Shown here: piece after piece, positions 1 to 5,370 of the stretch
Numbering within the stretch: the first letter of the stretch is position 1
Layout: the number at the start of each line of letters is the position of its first letter
Origin: Pseudomonadota bacterium
Lineage (GTDB): Bacteria; Pseudomonadota; Alphaproteobacteria; Parvibaculales; Parvibaculaceae
Direction: 5' to 3'
Length of the DNA stretch: 5,370 bases
Assembly (NCBI GenBank): GCA_021780275.1
Contig: JAJXZC010000626.1
Coordinates: 1-5,370, forward strand
Translations under genes and position numbers: made by a program
Notes under the pieces: generated by a model
The model's database searches: none
What the model was told of the DNA's origin: nothing
Seen by the model: only the letters and a program-made list of their open reading frames with translations

Positions 1-1
1 C

Positions 2-904
2 GGGCCCGCCCGGGCCGATGGCTGGCGCGAAGGCGCGCCGATGACGACGGCGCGTGCGCATGCGGGCGCTGCGCTTCTGGGCGAGGATCTCTATGTGGTC
101 GGCGGCGGCAGCGCGTCAGGCCCGCGTTCACTCACCGAGGTCTATGACACGATCGGCGATATCTGGCGGGCGGATGTGGCGCTGCCCGTGGGCCTCGAAC
201 AATTCGGCATGGCGGCGAGCGGCGAGCGAATCTATGTCGCGGGCGGCTATGCGGCGGGCGGAACGCGCGAAGCGCTGACGCTGGAAGAAAGCGCCGCCAC
301 CTGGGTCTTCGACCGCGCGGGCGGCGGTTGGCGCGGTGTCGCGCCCATGCCCGCGCCGCGCGTCGGCCTTTCGCTCGTTGCCGCAGGCGGCAAGCTCTAT
401 GCGCTGGGCGGCAGAGGCGCGGATGCGGGCCGCGTCTTTATCTACGATCCGGCGGAAGACCGCTGGGCTGTCGCGAAGGCGAACATGCCCGCGCCACGCA
501 GCGGCGCTGCGATTGTCGCGCTGGGCAGTGAAATCTACGTCATCGGCGGGCTCGAAAGCCGCGCGCCCACGGCTCGCGTCGACATTCTCGACACGGAGAC
601 GGGCGTCTGGCGCATCGGGCCCTCTCTGCCGCTGCCGCGCGAAGGCCATGTCGCAGCCGTGCTGGACGGAAAGATCCATGTCACGGGCGGACAAAGCCTT
701 TCGCCGCCCAGAACCTTCGCGGATCACTTCGTGCTCGATGGCGGCACATGGGCGAAGGCGGCACCGCTGCCGACGCCGCGCCACGCCGCCGTCGCGGCCG
801 CGATGGGCCGCAAGTTCTTCGTCATCGGCGGGAGTCCGGGCGCGGGTGTCTTTACGGTCTTTACGCAAACCGATGCGGTCGATATCTACGTTTCAGGCAA
901 ATAG
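2..904 (+). CDS. Kelch-repeat beta-propeller protein, 5' end cut by window edge
   Basis: Six kelch repeats are visible. Counting from the Met at 41, each carries a hydrophobic strand ending in a Gly-Gly pair (residues 21-22, 68-69, 123-124, 169-170, 216-217, 263-264), and most are followed by a Trp closing the blade (W42, W97, W142, W190, W237). Blade openings follow the MP-x-PR pattern (103-107, 149-153, 243-247). The frame is open to the left edge: codons 2-40 read GPARADGWREGAP, which is itself kelch-like (DGW then GAPM), so the ATG at 41 is internal and the real start lies upstream. Kelch propellers are binding scaffolds, and bacterial ones are often exported; no signal peptide can be seen because the N terminus is missing. 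No catalytic residues are recognisable. It stops 21 nt before the acyl-CoA dehydrogenase and in the same frame, so co-transcription is likely. Very high G+C (49 of 60 bases at 301-360, counted by hand). Family call is firm, function unknown. Confidence 0.88.
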   Translation, partial: GPARADGWREGAPMTTARAHAGAALLGEDLYVVGGGSASGPRSLTEVYDTIGDIWRADVALPVGLEQFGMAASGERIYVAGGYAAGGTREALTLEESAATWVFDRAGGGWRGVAPMPAPRVGLSLVAAGGKLYALGGRGADAGRVFIYDPAEDRWAVAKANMPAPRSGAAIVALGSEIYVIGGLESRAPTARVDILDTETGVWRIGPSLPLPREGHVAAVLDGKIHVTGGQSLSPPRTFADHFVLDGGTWAKAAPLPTPRHAAVAAAMGRKFFVIGGSPGAGVFTVFTQTDAVDIYVSGK

Positions 905-925
905 AACATCAAGAAAGCCGCCGAC

Positions 926-2098
926 ATGTCTTCAGCGAATTTCCAGTCCCTCGATTTCGATCTCGGCGAAACCGCCGACATGATCCGAGACACGGTGCGC
1001 GCCTTCACGGCCGACAAGATCACGCCGCGCGCGGCGGAGATCGACCGCACCAACCAGTTCCCCCGCGACCTCTGGCCCGAGCTCGGCAATCTCGGCCTTC
1101 TCGGCATCACGGTGGAAGAGGAATTCGGCGGGGCGGGGCTCGGCTATCTCGAACATGTCGTGGCGATGGAAGAGATCAGCCGCGGCTCGGCTAGCATCGG
1201 TCTTTCCTATGGCGCCCACTCCAATCTCTGCGTCAATCAGCTTCGCCGCTGGGGCACGGTCGCGCAGAAGAACAAATATCTGCCGAAGCTCATTTCCGGC
1301 GAACATGTCGGCGCGCTGGCCATGTCTGAGCCGGGCGCGGGCTCGGATGTCGTCTCCATGCGTCTCAAGGCCGAGAAGAAGGGCGACCGCTACGTCCTCA
1401 ACGGCAACAAGATGTGGATCACCAACGGGCCGGATGCCGAAACGCTGATCGTCTACGCCAAGACCGATCCGCAGGGCGGTCCCCGCGGCATCACGCCTTT
1501 CATCATCGAGAAGGGCTTCAAGGGTTTCACCCCGGCGCAGAAGCTCGACAAGCTCGGCATGCGCGGCTCGAACACGGCGGAACTCGTCTTCGAGGATTGC
1601 GAAGTGCCCGAGGAAAACGTGCTCGGTAAGCTCAATGAAGGCGTGCGCGTGCTGATGTCGGGTCTCGATTATGAGCGCGCGGTGCTTTCGGGCGGTCCGC
1701 TCGGCATCATGCAGGCTTGCATGGATGTGGTCGTGCCTTATGTGCATGAGCGCAAGCAGTTCGGCGAACCCATCGGCACGTTCCAGCTGATGCAGGGCAA
1801 GCTCGCCGACATGTATTCGACCATGAATGCCTGCCGCGCCTATGTCTATGCGGTGGCGAAGGCCTGCGATCGTGGACAGACGACGCGCAAGGACGCGGCG
1901 GGCGCGATCCTTTATGCCGCCGAAAAGGCGACGTGGATGGCACTTGAAGCGCTGCAGACGCTGGGCGGCAATGGATATATCAACGACTATCCGACGGGCC
2001 GGTTGCTGCGCGACGCCAAGCTCTATGAGATCGGCGCGGGCACCAGCGAAATCCGCCGTATGCTGATCGGTCGCGAACTCTTCAACGAGACCGCATGA
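926..2098 (+). CDS. ivd: Isovaleryl-CoA dehydrogenase-type acyl-CoA dehydrogenase
   Basis: FAD flavoenzyme predicted to oxidise isovaleryl-CoA to 3-methylcrotonyl-CoA in leucine breakdown, passing electrons to electron-transfer flavoprotein in the cytoplasm. The 390 residues match the family's usual length with helical N-domain, middle beta-domain and helical C-domain. Acyl-CoA dehydrogenase signature 1 is at 132-144 ([13 protein letters not shown]) and signature 2 at 344-363 (Q344, GG 347-348, D354, R359, D363). The isovaleryl type is supported by the catalytic-base candidate E250 in GLDYERAVL and by YEIGAGTSE at 368-375, which has no Glu where medium-chain enzymes carry theirs. [11 protein letters not shown] (92-102) and LSGGPLG (254-260) are also typical. 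The start at 926 is the first Met after the kelch stop; a purine-rich AAGAAAG (911-917) sits 8 nt ahead. The stop overlaps the thioesterase start. Methylcrotonyl-CoA carboxylase and HMG-CoA lyase genes, often adjacent, are not in view. A related branched- or short-chain substrate remains possible. Confidence 0.93.
   Translation: MSSANFQSLDFDLGETADMIRDTVRAFTADKITPRAAEIDRTNQFPRDLWPELGNLGLLGITVEEEFGGAGLGYLEHVVAMEEISRGSASIGLSYGAHSNLCVNQLRRWGTVAQKNKYLPKLISGEHVGALAMSEPGAGSDVVSMRLKAEKKGDRYVLNGNKMWITNGPDAETLIVYAKTDPQGGPRGITPFIIEKGFKGFTPAQKLDKLGMRGSNTAELVFEDCEVPEENVLGKLNEGVRVLMSGLDYERAVLSGGPLGIMQACMDVVVPYVHERKQFGEPIGTFQLMQGKLADMYSTMNACRAYVYAVAKACDRGQTTRKDAAGAILYAAEKATWMALEALQTLGGNGYINDYPTGRLLRDAKLYEIGAGTSEIRRMLIGRELFNETA
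2095..2098 (+). other. ATGA stop/start overlap coupling dehydrogenase and thioesterase
   Basis: The dehydrogenase ends with GCA TGA (TGA at 2096-2098) and the next gene begins at ATG 2095-2097, giving a 4-nt overlap. Only a weak purine stretch (around 2083-2089) precedes it, so the downstream gene probably depends on ribosomes terminating on the dehydrogenase. Confidence 0.85.
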
Positions 2099-2886
2099 TG
2101 ACCGTCAATGCCGTTTTCGAAGTCAAAGGCAATGTCGCGCACAGCACCGCCTATGCGGCGGGGCCGTGGGACCCTTCCATGCAGCATGGCGGCGCGCCGT
2201 CCGCGCTCGTCGCATGGGTGGTCGAGAATATTCCGACCGCGGCGCCCATGCAGGTGGCGCGGATGACCATCGACCTGTTGCGGCCCGTTCCCATCGCGCC
2301 GCTGGAAATCCGCTCGGAGGTCGTGCGCGAGGGAAAGAAGATTCAGCTTTGCGCGGTGAGCCTTCTCGCGGGCGGCAAGGAATGCGTCCGCGCCAGTGCG
2401 CTGAAGATCAGAGCGGCCGAATATCCCGAGCTCAATGGCGTGACCGAGGCCCCGGTGAGCATTCCGTCGCCCGCGGAGGCTTCACCCATCGACGAAATCG
2501 TGCGCCGCAGCAGCGGCTTCATCTCAGGGCTTGAGGTGAAGAATGCCGTCGGCAATTTCGGCCTGTTGAGTGCCGGTGGGCCGGCGGCATGCTGGTTCCG
2601 CGCGATCAGGCCGATCGTCGCGGGCGAGGTAAACACGCCGCTGATGCGCGCGGCCATGACCTCCGATTTCTGCAACGGCGTTTCGTCCGTGCTCGATCAG
2701 GGCTGGACCTTCCTCAACGGCGACCTGTCGATCAACTTTGTCCGCATGCCGGTGGGCGAGTGGATCGCGCTCGACGCCGAAACATGGATCGACGAGCGCG
2801 GCGTCGGCATCGCATCGGGCAAGCTCGCGGATGAACGCGGCTATTTCGGCCGCGCCATCCAGAGCCTCGTGGTCGAGAAGCGCTGA
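2095..2886 (+). CDS. Double-hotdog acyl-CoA thioesterase-like protein (TesB/4HBT_3 type)
   Basis: Predicted cytoplasmic hydrolase of acyl-CoA thioesters, 263 residues with two hotdog halves. The N-terminal half (about 8-106) has the HotDog-helix motif [11 protein letters not shown] (30-40) and the strand [10 protein letters not shown] (57-66). The C-terminal half (about 165-261) has SDFCNG (190-195), LNGDLSINF (207-215), [13 protein letters not shown] (219-231) and GRAIQSLVV (252-260). Placed by eye against E. coli TesB, its catalytic Asp and Gln correspond to D191 and Q256, while the catalytic Thr position appears to be N208; I believe Asn there is common in this subfamily. The start codon shares the ATGA (2095-2098) with the dehydrogenase stop, and a second ATG follows at 2098, so the N terminus may be one residue shorter. 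The overlap implies translational coupling and a role with the dehydrogenase, perhaps releasing CoA from a stalled acyl intermediate (inference). Substrate is unknown, and a non-hydrolytic hotdog function cannot be excluded. Confidence 0.82.
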   Translation: MMTVNAVFEVKGNVAHSTAYAAGPWDPSMQHGGAPSALVAWVVENIPTAAPMQVARMTIDLLRPVPIAPLEIRSEVVREGKKIQLCAVSLLAGGKECVRASALKIRAAEYPELNGVTEAPVSIPSPAEASPIDEIVRRSSGFISGLEVKNAVGNFGLLSAGGPAACWFRAIRPIVAGEVNTPLMRAAMTSDFCNGVSSVLDQGWTFLNGDLSINFVRMPVGEWIALDAETWIDERGVGIASGKLADERGYFGRAIQSLVVEKR

Positions 2887-2923
2887 ATTCCCGAAATGCC
2901 GTCGTTAGTAAACGGGTGCCTTA

Positions 2924-4000
2924 ATGTCAAAGAAGAGCGAAATGGCCGAGACGAACAATTTTGATGCGCTGCGTCTGGGGGCGGCGCTGCTCGTCATGGC
3001 ATCTCACAGCTATCCCATGACGGGGGCGGGTAGCGATCCTGTTACGCGAATCTTTCCCGGGATCAGCGGCGGGGACATGGCTGTTGCGGCCTTCTTCGTG
3101 ATCTCCGGCTTCCTGGTAACGATTTCGGCCGGACGGCGATCCCCATTTGATTTCGTGAGGGCACGACTTATTAGAATTCTTCCCGCGTTGATTGCCGTCA
3201 CCTTATTTGCTGTGCTGATTGTCGGGCCGATTTTCACGACACTTCCCTTGGCATCTTATGCGACGTCACGAGGCACGGTTGCCTATCTCGGCAATGCGTA
3301 TGTTTTTGGTCTCCAGTTTCGACTCCCCGGCACGTTCGCAGGGCTTCCGGTTCAAGGAAGCGTCAATGGGTCTCTATGGACGCTTCCGCTGGAGGTGGCG
3401 ATGTATGCCATCCTCATGGTGCTGACTGCCTCTGGGCTGAGAACGCGGCGTGGTTCCCTGGGTGTCGCATTGCTCTTTGTGGCGGCGTTTGCGATCTCGG
3501 CCACTTACTACGGTTTGGGCTGGAACAATCGTGGGCCGATGCTCTTTTCCAATGTCCAGGTTTATCCGTTCCTGCGCTATGCGATCTTTTTCTTCATCGG
3601 AGCGGCACTTTCATTCTGGCTGAAGTGGATACCTTTGCGCTGGCCGGCTGCTTTAGGCGTCGCGGCCACTTGGGTGGTTTCGGCCCATTTCAATCTTTTC
3701 TACCCGATCTTTTTTTTGGCGCTGCCCTATCTGGTCATATATATCGCGATGGCGCTCCCGGCAGTTGATCTCCGAAAGATTGGAGATTTGAGCTATGGCA
3801 CTTACCTCTTCGCTTTCCCGATTCAGCAGAGTGTCGTCCAAATCTTCGGCAAGGGAATTGGACCTTGGGGATTGATGGCTACGGCAACCCCGATCGTGCT
3901 CGCGGTCGCTTTCATTTCTTGGCGATGGCTTGAAAAACCGGCGCTCGGATGGAAGATGAAATCTCTGCGCCGGTTTCAGGTCGCCGAAGCCGAGACTTGA
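2924..4000 (+). CDS. Acyltransferase-3 family integral membrane acyltransferase
   Basis: Multi-pass inner-membrane acyltransferase (Acyl_transf_3, OafA/NodX-like), a family that moves acetyl or other acyl groups onto extracytoplasmic sugars, O-antigen or other glycans. At 358 residues it is a stand-alone membrane domain without the C-terminal SGNH domain of some relatives. Visible hallmarks are NNFDALRLGAALLVMASHS (11-29), with R17 and the candidate catalytic H28; FFVISGFLV (57-65); the Arg-rich RARLIRILPAL (79-89); NGSLWTLPLEV (148-158) with E157; DLSYGTYLFAFP (288-299); and RWLEKPA (334-340). About ten hydrophobic segments alternate with short loops. The start is uncertain: ATG 2924 has no clear ribosome site, while M7 (ATG 2942) follows AAGAAGAG. 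It begins 37 nt after the thioesterase but differs from it in base composition (28 of 60 G+C at 3541-3600 by hand count) and uses TTA (3203, 3653), AGA (3173) and ATA (3737) codons, suggesting separate acquisition. The acceptor cannot be predicted. Confidence 0.88.
   Translation: MSKKSEMAETNNFDALRLGAALLVMASHSYPMTGAGSDPVTRIFPGISGGDMAVAAFFVISGFLVTISAGRRSPFDFVRARLIRILPALIAVTLFAVLIVGPIFTTLPLASYATSRGTVAYLGNAYVFGLQFRLPGTFAGLPVQGSVNGSLWTLPLEVAMYAILMVLTASGLRTRRGSLGVALLFVAAFAISATYYGLGWNNRGPMLFSNVQVYPFLRYAIFFFIGAALSFWLKWIPLRWPAALGVAATWVVSAHFNLFYPIFFLALPYLVIYIAMALPAVDLRKIGDLSYGTYLFAFPIQQSVVQIFGKGIGPWGLMATATPIVLAVAFISWRWLEKPALGWKMKSLRRFQVAEAET
2930..2937 (+). promoter_or_regulatory. Possible ribosome binding site for the internal start at 2942
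   Basis: AAGAAGAG lies 4 nt before ATG 2942 and is the only purine-rich site near the acyltransferase start; the sequence before ATG 2924 (AACGGGTGCCTTA) is a poor match. Spacing is short, so either start is possible. Both keep the whole membrane domain. Confidence 0.35.
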
Positions 4001-4090
4001 CACGCGAGTTCTGCTGAGACTCGTTGATCATCCGGCGCTCCGCGGGTTTCCATCCTGAAGCGTCGTTTCCGATCGACGGGCACCTGCCAG
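4001..4090. other. Convergent intergenic gap between acyltransferase and PAP2 genes
   Basis: This stretch holds no coding signal. It contains three small inverted repeats: CGAGT (4005-4009) with ACTCG (4019-4023); a GC-rich hairpin at 4032-4046; and CGTCG (4061-4065) with CGACG (4074-4078). Only the middle one is followed by T residues. Transcripts from both sides must end in or near this stretch, or read into the opposing gene. Confidence 0.5.
4032..4049 (+). terminator. Weak candidate terminator after the acyltransferase gene
   Basis: CCGGCGCTCCGCGGG can fold with pairs 4032-4046, 4033-4045, 4035-4043, 4036-4042 and 4037-4041, one G-G mismatch and a 3-nt loop, followed by TTT (4047-4049). 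The stem is short and imperfect and the T-run is brief, so this is only a candidate. Confidence 0.25.
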
Positions 4091-4966
4091 TCATCTGACA
4101 AGCCGCAGCGAGCGGAACGCCATTGGCGCGAGCCCTGTCATGTAGAATGCCAGAGTGGCGTTGATGACATAGCTGGCAGCAGTACCGTCTGCGCCGAGTG
4201 CGTGAGCGAGCTTGCTGAGCCCTGCCTTCAGGGCGAAAAGCGCGACGATGCCGCCGAGGCCCATGACTATGCAGAGCCACCATGAAGGCAGCGCAGGCTC
4301 ATTCGGCGCGAGGCGCTTGTCCATATCTGCTCCGACAACCCAGCCGAAGAGCAGGGCGAGAACGCCGACCGTGCTGTCGGGGCTTTGTCCATTCGGCCAT
4401 GTCGCGAAGATAAGCACACCGGCGATGACGATCGTGGCGAGGCGCACCAGCACTGGCCAGTTGCGTGCGGGCGCTAGCCTGGGCGAAAGCAGCCAGGCGA
4501 AGACGGCGAGGCCGATGATGGCAAGCCCCATGCCCGTGAGCACATCGTCCACGTCATGGACACCGAGATAGAGCCGGCTGAAGCAGACGCCGGAAATGAT
4601 GATTGCGGCGGCGACATAGGCCCATGCGCGGCGAATTTCCCAGGCGATCAGCGTCCACATCGCAGAGGCGACCTGTGCGTGTCCGCTCGGCCTGCCATAT
4701 GAGCCGCCGACACGCTCGTCCAGCCAGTATTTCGGATCTGGCCGCGGGTCTTGCCAGAGATCCTTGAGCCAGCCATTGAGGACGGCGGTGATGGCAATCA
4801 ACACCGTCATGCGCATGGCGCGGTCCCGGCCCCAGAACCAGTAGGCCAGCGGCAGGGCTATCAGGAAGAACGTCGTGTATCCGAGCCAGGTGAAACCATT
4901 GGCGATTACCGTAGCGGCATCGCTCCGGAGCGGCAGCACCCAATCCATATTGTGCAGAAATTCCAC
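4091..4966 (-). CDS. PAP2-family membrane phosphatase with C-terminal membrane extension
   Basis: Integral membrane lipid-phosphate phosphatase of the PAP2 superfamily, 291 residues. All three catalytic motifs are intact: K68-x6-R75-P76 (KDLWQDPRP), PSGH (93-96), and SR-x5-H-x3-D (S130, R131, H137, D141). H137 is the expected nucleophile and H96 the general acid. The family removes phosphate from phosphatidic acid, isoprenoid pyrophosphates, sphingoid phosphates and similar lipids; this sequence alone does not fix the substrate. Hydrophobic segments lie at about 28-45, 52-67, 98-110, 115-129 and 143-160, then four more after the active site at about 172-190, 197-213, 229-247 and 264-284. The start is GTG at 4966, chosen because AGGGGGG lies 9 nt upstream; ATG at 4948 (M7) is the alternative but lacks a comparable site. 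It converges with the acyltransferase and diverges from the thiolase, so it appears monocistronic within this window. Confidence 0.9.
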   Translation of the reverse strand: MEFLHNMDWVLPLRSDAATVIANGFTWLGYTTFFLIALPLAYWFWGRDRAMRMTVLIAITAVLNGWLKDLWQDPRPDPKYWLDERVGGSYGRPSGHAQVASAMWTLIAWEIRRAWAYVAAAIIISGVCFSRLYLGVHDVDDVLTGMGLAIIGLAVFAWLLSPRLAPARNWPVLVRLATIVIAGVLIFATWPNGQSPDSTVGVLALLFGWVVGADMDKRLAPNEPALPSWWLCIVMGLGGIVALFALKAGLSKLAHALGADGTAASYVINATLAFYMTGLAPMAFRSLRLVR

Positions 4967-5050
4967 GCGAACTTTCCCCCCTGTTGCGTTTGGGCTAGGG
5001 TTCCCCCCGAATCCAAGCCTTCCGAAACAATCTAACGTGGAAACGCAGCC
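4967..5050. promoter_or_regulatory. Divergent intergenic region presumed to hold two promoters
   Basis: The PAP2 gene leaves to the left and the thiolase gene to the right from this 84-nt gap, so promoters for both are expected here or just inside the genes. I could not find a convincing -35/-10 pair on either strand. GGAAA at 5039-5043, 7 nt before the thiolase ATG, is a plausible weak ribosome site. No clear operator palindrome was seen. Confidence 0.4.
4976..4982 (-). promoter_or_regulatory. Ribosome binding site supporting the GTG start of the PAP2 gene
   Basis: Read on the minus strand, AGGGGGG is followed by a 9-nt spacer and then GTG at 4966. Purine content and spacing favour this start over the in-frame ATG at 4948. 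Confidence 0.6.
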
Positions 5051-5370
5051 ATGACACAGTCCCGTACCAGCACCGACCCGATCGTCATCGCGAGCGCGGC
5101 GCGGACCCCTATGGGCGGGTTCCAGGGCGCGCTGGCGGACATCTCAGGCCCGGATCTCGGCGCGGTCGCGGTGCGCGCGGCGGCGGAACGGGCAGGGCTC
5201 TCGTCGGGCGCGGTCGACGAGGTGATGATGGGCTGCGTGCTCTCGGCCGGCGCGAAGCAGGCGCCTGCGCGGCAGGCGGCGCTCAAGGGTGGCCTCGACC
5301 AGTCGACGACCTGCACCACGGTGAGCAAGGTCTGCGGCTCGGGCATGAAGGCCATCATGCTCGCCAGATC
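5051..5370 (+). CDS. Thiolase (acetyl-CoA C-acetyltransferase type), 3' end cut by window edge
   Basis: The frame starting at ATG 5051 stays open for 106 codons to the right edge. It reads as the N-terminal part of a thiolase, a family normally about 390-400 residues long, so roughly a quarter is present. Hallmarks are [18 protein letters not shown] (9-26), [10 protein letters not shown] (58-67), [13 protein letters not shown] (70-82) and [14 protein letters not shown] (90-103), where C95 is the nucleophile that becomes acylated. The last His/Cys motifs lie outside the window. Thiolases cleave 3-ketoacyl-CoA with CoA or, in reverse, condense two acetyl-CoA. The QAPARQ and GMKAIM stretches resemble acetoacetyl-CoA thiolases of the ACAT1/AtoB kind more than long-chain FadA, which would suit the end of leucine breakdown; this subtype is inference. 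It is divergent from the PAP2 gene and so is transcribed separately from the dehydrogenase cluster. Confidence 0.92.
   Translation, partial: MTQSRTSTDPIVIASAARTPMGGFQGALADISGPDLGAVAVRAAAERAGLSSGAVDEVMMGCVLSAGAKQAPARQAALKGGLDQSTTCTTVSKVCGSGMKAIMLAR

Noticed and set aside
128..868. 246-codon open frame on the minus strand across the kelch gene
   Set aside because: Arg/Ala-rich with no recognisable domain; expected from the codon bias of a very high-G+C gene on the opposite strand.
336..983. 215-codon plus-strand frame overlapping kelch and the start of the dehydrogenase
   Set aside because: Ser/Arg/Ala-rich shadow frame with no family features; it overlaps two well-supported genes.
932..1747. 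271-codon open frame on the minus strand inside the dehydrogenase
   Set aside because: Composition is low-complexity Arg/Ala/Glu/His, and the plus strand is a full-length, motif-complete acyl-CoA dehydrogenase.
4005..4023. CGAGT/ACTCG inverted repeat just after the acyltransferase stop as a terminator
   Set aside because: Five-pair stem with a 9-nt loop and no T-run; too weak to call separately.
4061..4078. CGTCG/CGACG inverted repeat as terminator for the PAP2 gene
   Set aside because: Short stem, 8-nt loop, and no T-run in the minus-strand direction.
3912..4283. Minus-strand frame of 123 codons across the acyltransferase/PAP2 junction
   Set aside because: It overlaps the end of the PAP2 gene in another frame and the acyltransferase on the other strand, and shows no domain.
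5001..5036. Possible thiolase promoter with a -10 like CAATCT (5028-5033)
   Set aside because: No -35 match at 16-18 nt spacing (CCCCGA is there), so no specific promoter is claimed.
1..5370. A novel defence, mobile or multi-gene system
   Set aside because: No nuclease, reverse transcriptase, transposase, toxin-antitoxin pair, repeat array or RNA gene is seen; all six genes belong to known families.

Overview
The window is high-G+C, gene-dense bacterial chromosome. An isovaleryl-CoA-type dehydrogenase, a 4HBT_3-type thioesterase and a thiolase lying close together, with the overall base composition, suggest an alphaproteobacterium rich in acyl-CoA metabolism (Rhizobiales/Parvibaculum-like). 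That placement is inference from gene style only; there is no rRNA or marker gene here.

Layout, left to right. (1) 2-904, plus strand: a kelch beta-propeller protein whose reading frame is open at the left edge, so its true start lies outside. (2) 926-2098, plus: acyl-CoA dehydrogenase of the isovaleryl-CoA dehydrogenase type, with the catalytic Glu in the family-specific internal position. (3) 2095-2886, plus: double-hotdog acyl-CoA thioesterase-like protein, whose start overlaps the dehydrogenase stop in an ATGA. (4) 2924-4000, plus: membrane acyltransferase of the acyltransferase-3 family, visibly lower in G+C than its neighbours. (5) 4001-4090: short convergent gap with weak hairpins. (6) 4091-4966, minus: multi-pass PAP2-family phosphatase with all three catalytic motifs, GTG start. 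(7) 4967-5050: divergent intergenic region. (8) 5051 to the right edge, plus: N-terminal part of a thiolase with its nucleophilic Cys, cut by the window end.

How the genes fit together. Dehydrogenase and thioesterase are almost certainly co-translated and act on CoA esters. The kelch gene is 21 nt upstream in the same direction and probably in the same transcript. The thiolase resembles acetoacetyl-CoA thiolases (ACAT1/AtoB type) and could serve the acetyl-CoA end of leucine or fatty-acid breakdown, but it is separately transcribed. The acyltransferase and PAP2 phosphatase are both integral membrane proteins likely acting on envelope lipids or glycans. They converge, so no shared operon is implied.

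I found no RNA gene, CRISPR array, insertion sequence or clear mobile-element boundary, and nothing that amounts to a new multi-gene system. The most unusual points are the kelch gene at the head of an acyl-CoA operon, the compositionally distinct acyltransferase, and the C-terminal membrane extension of the PAP2 protein.
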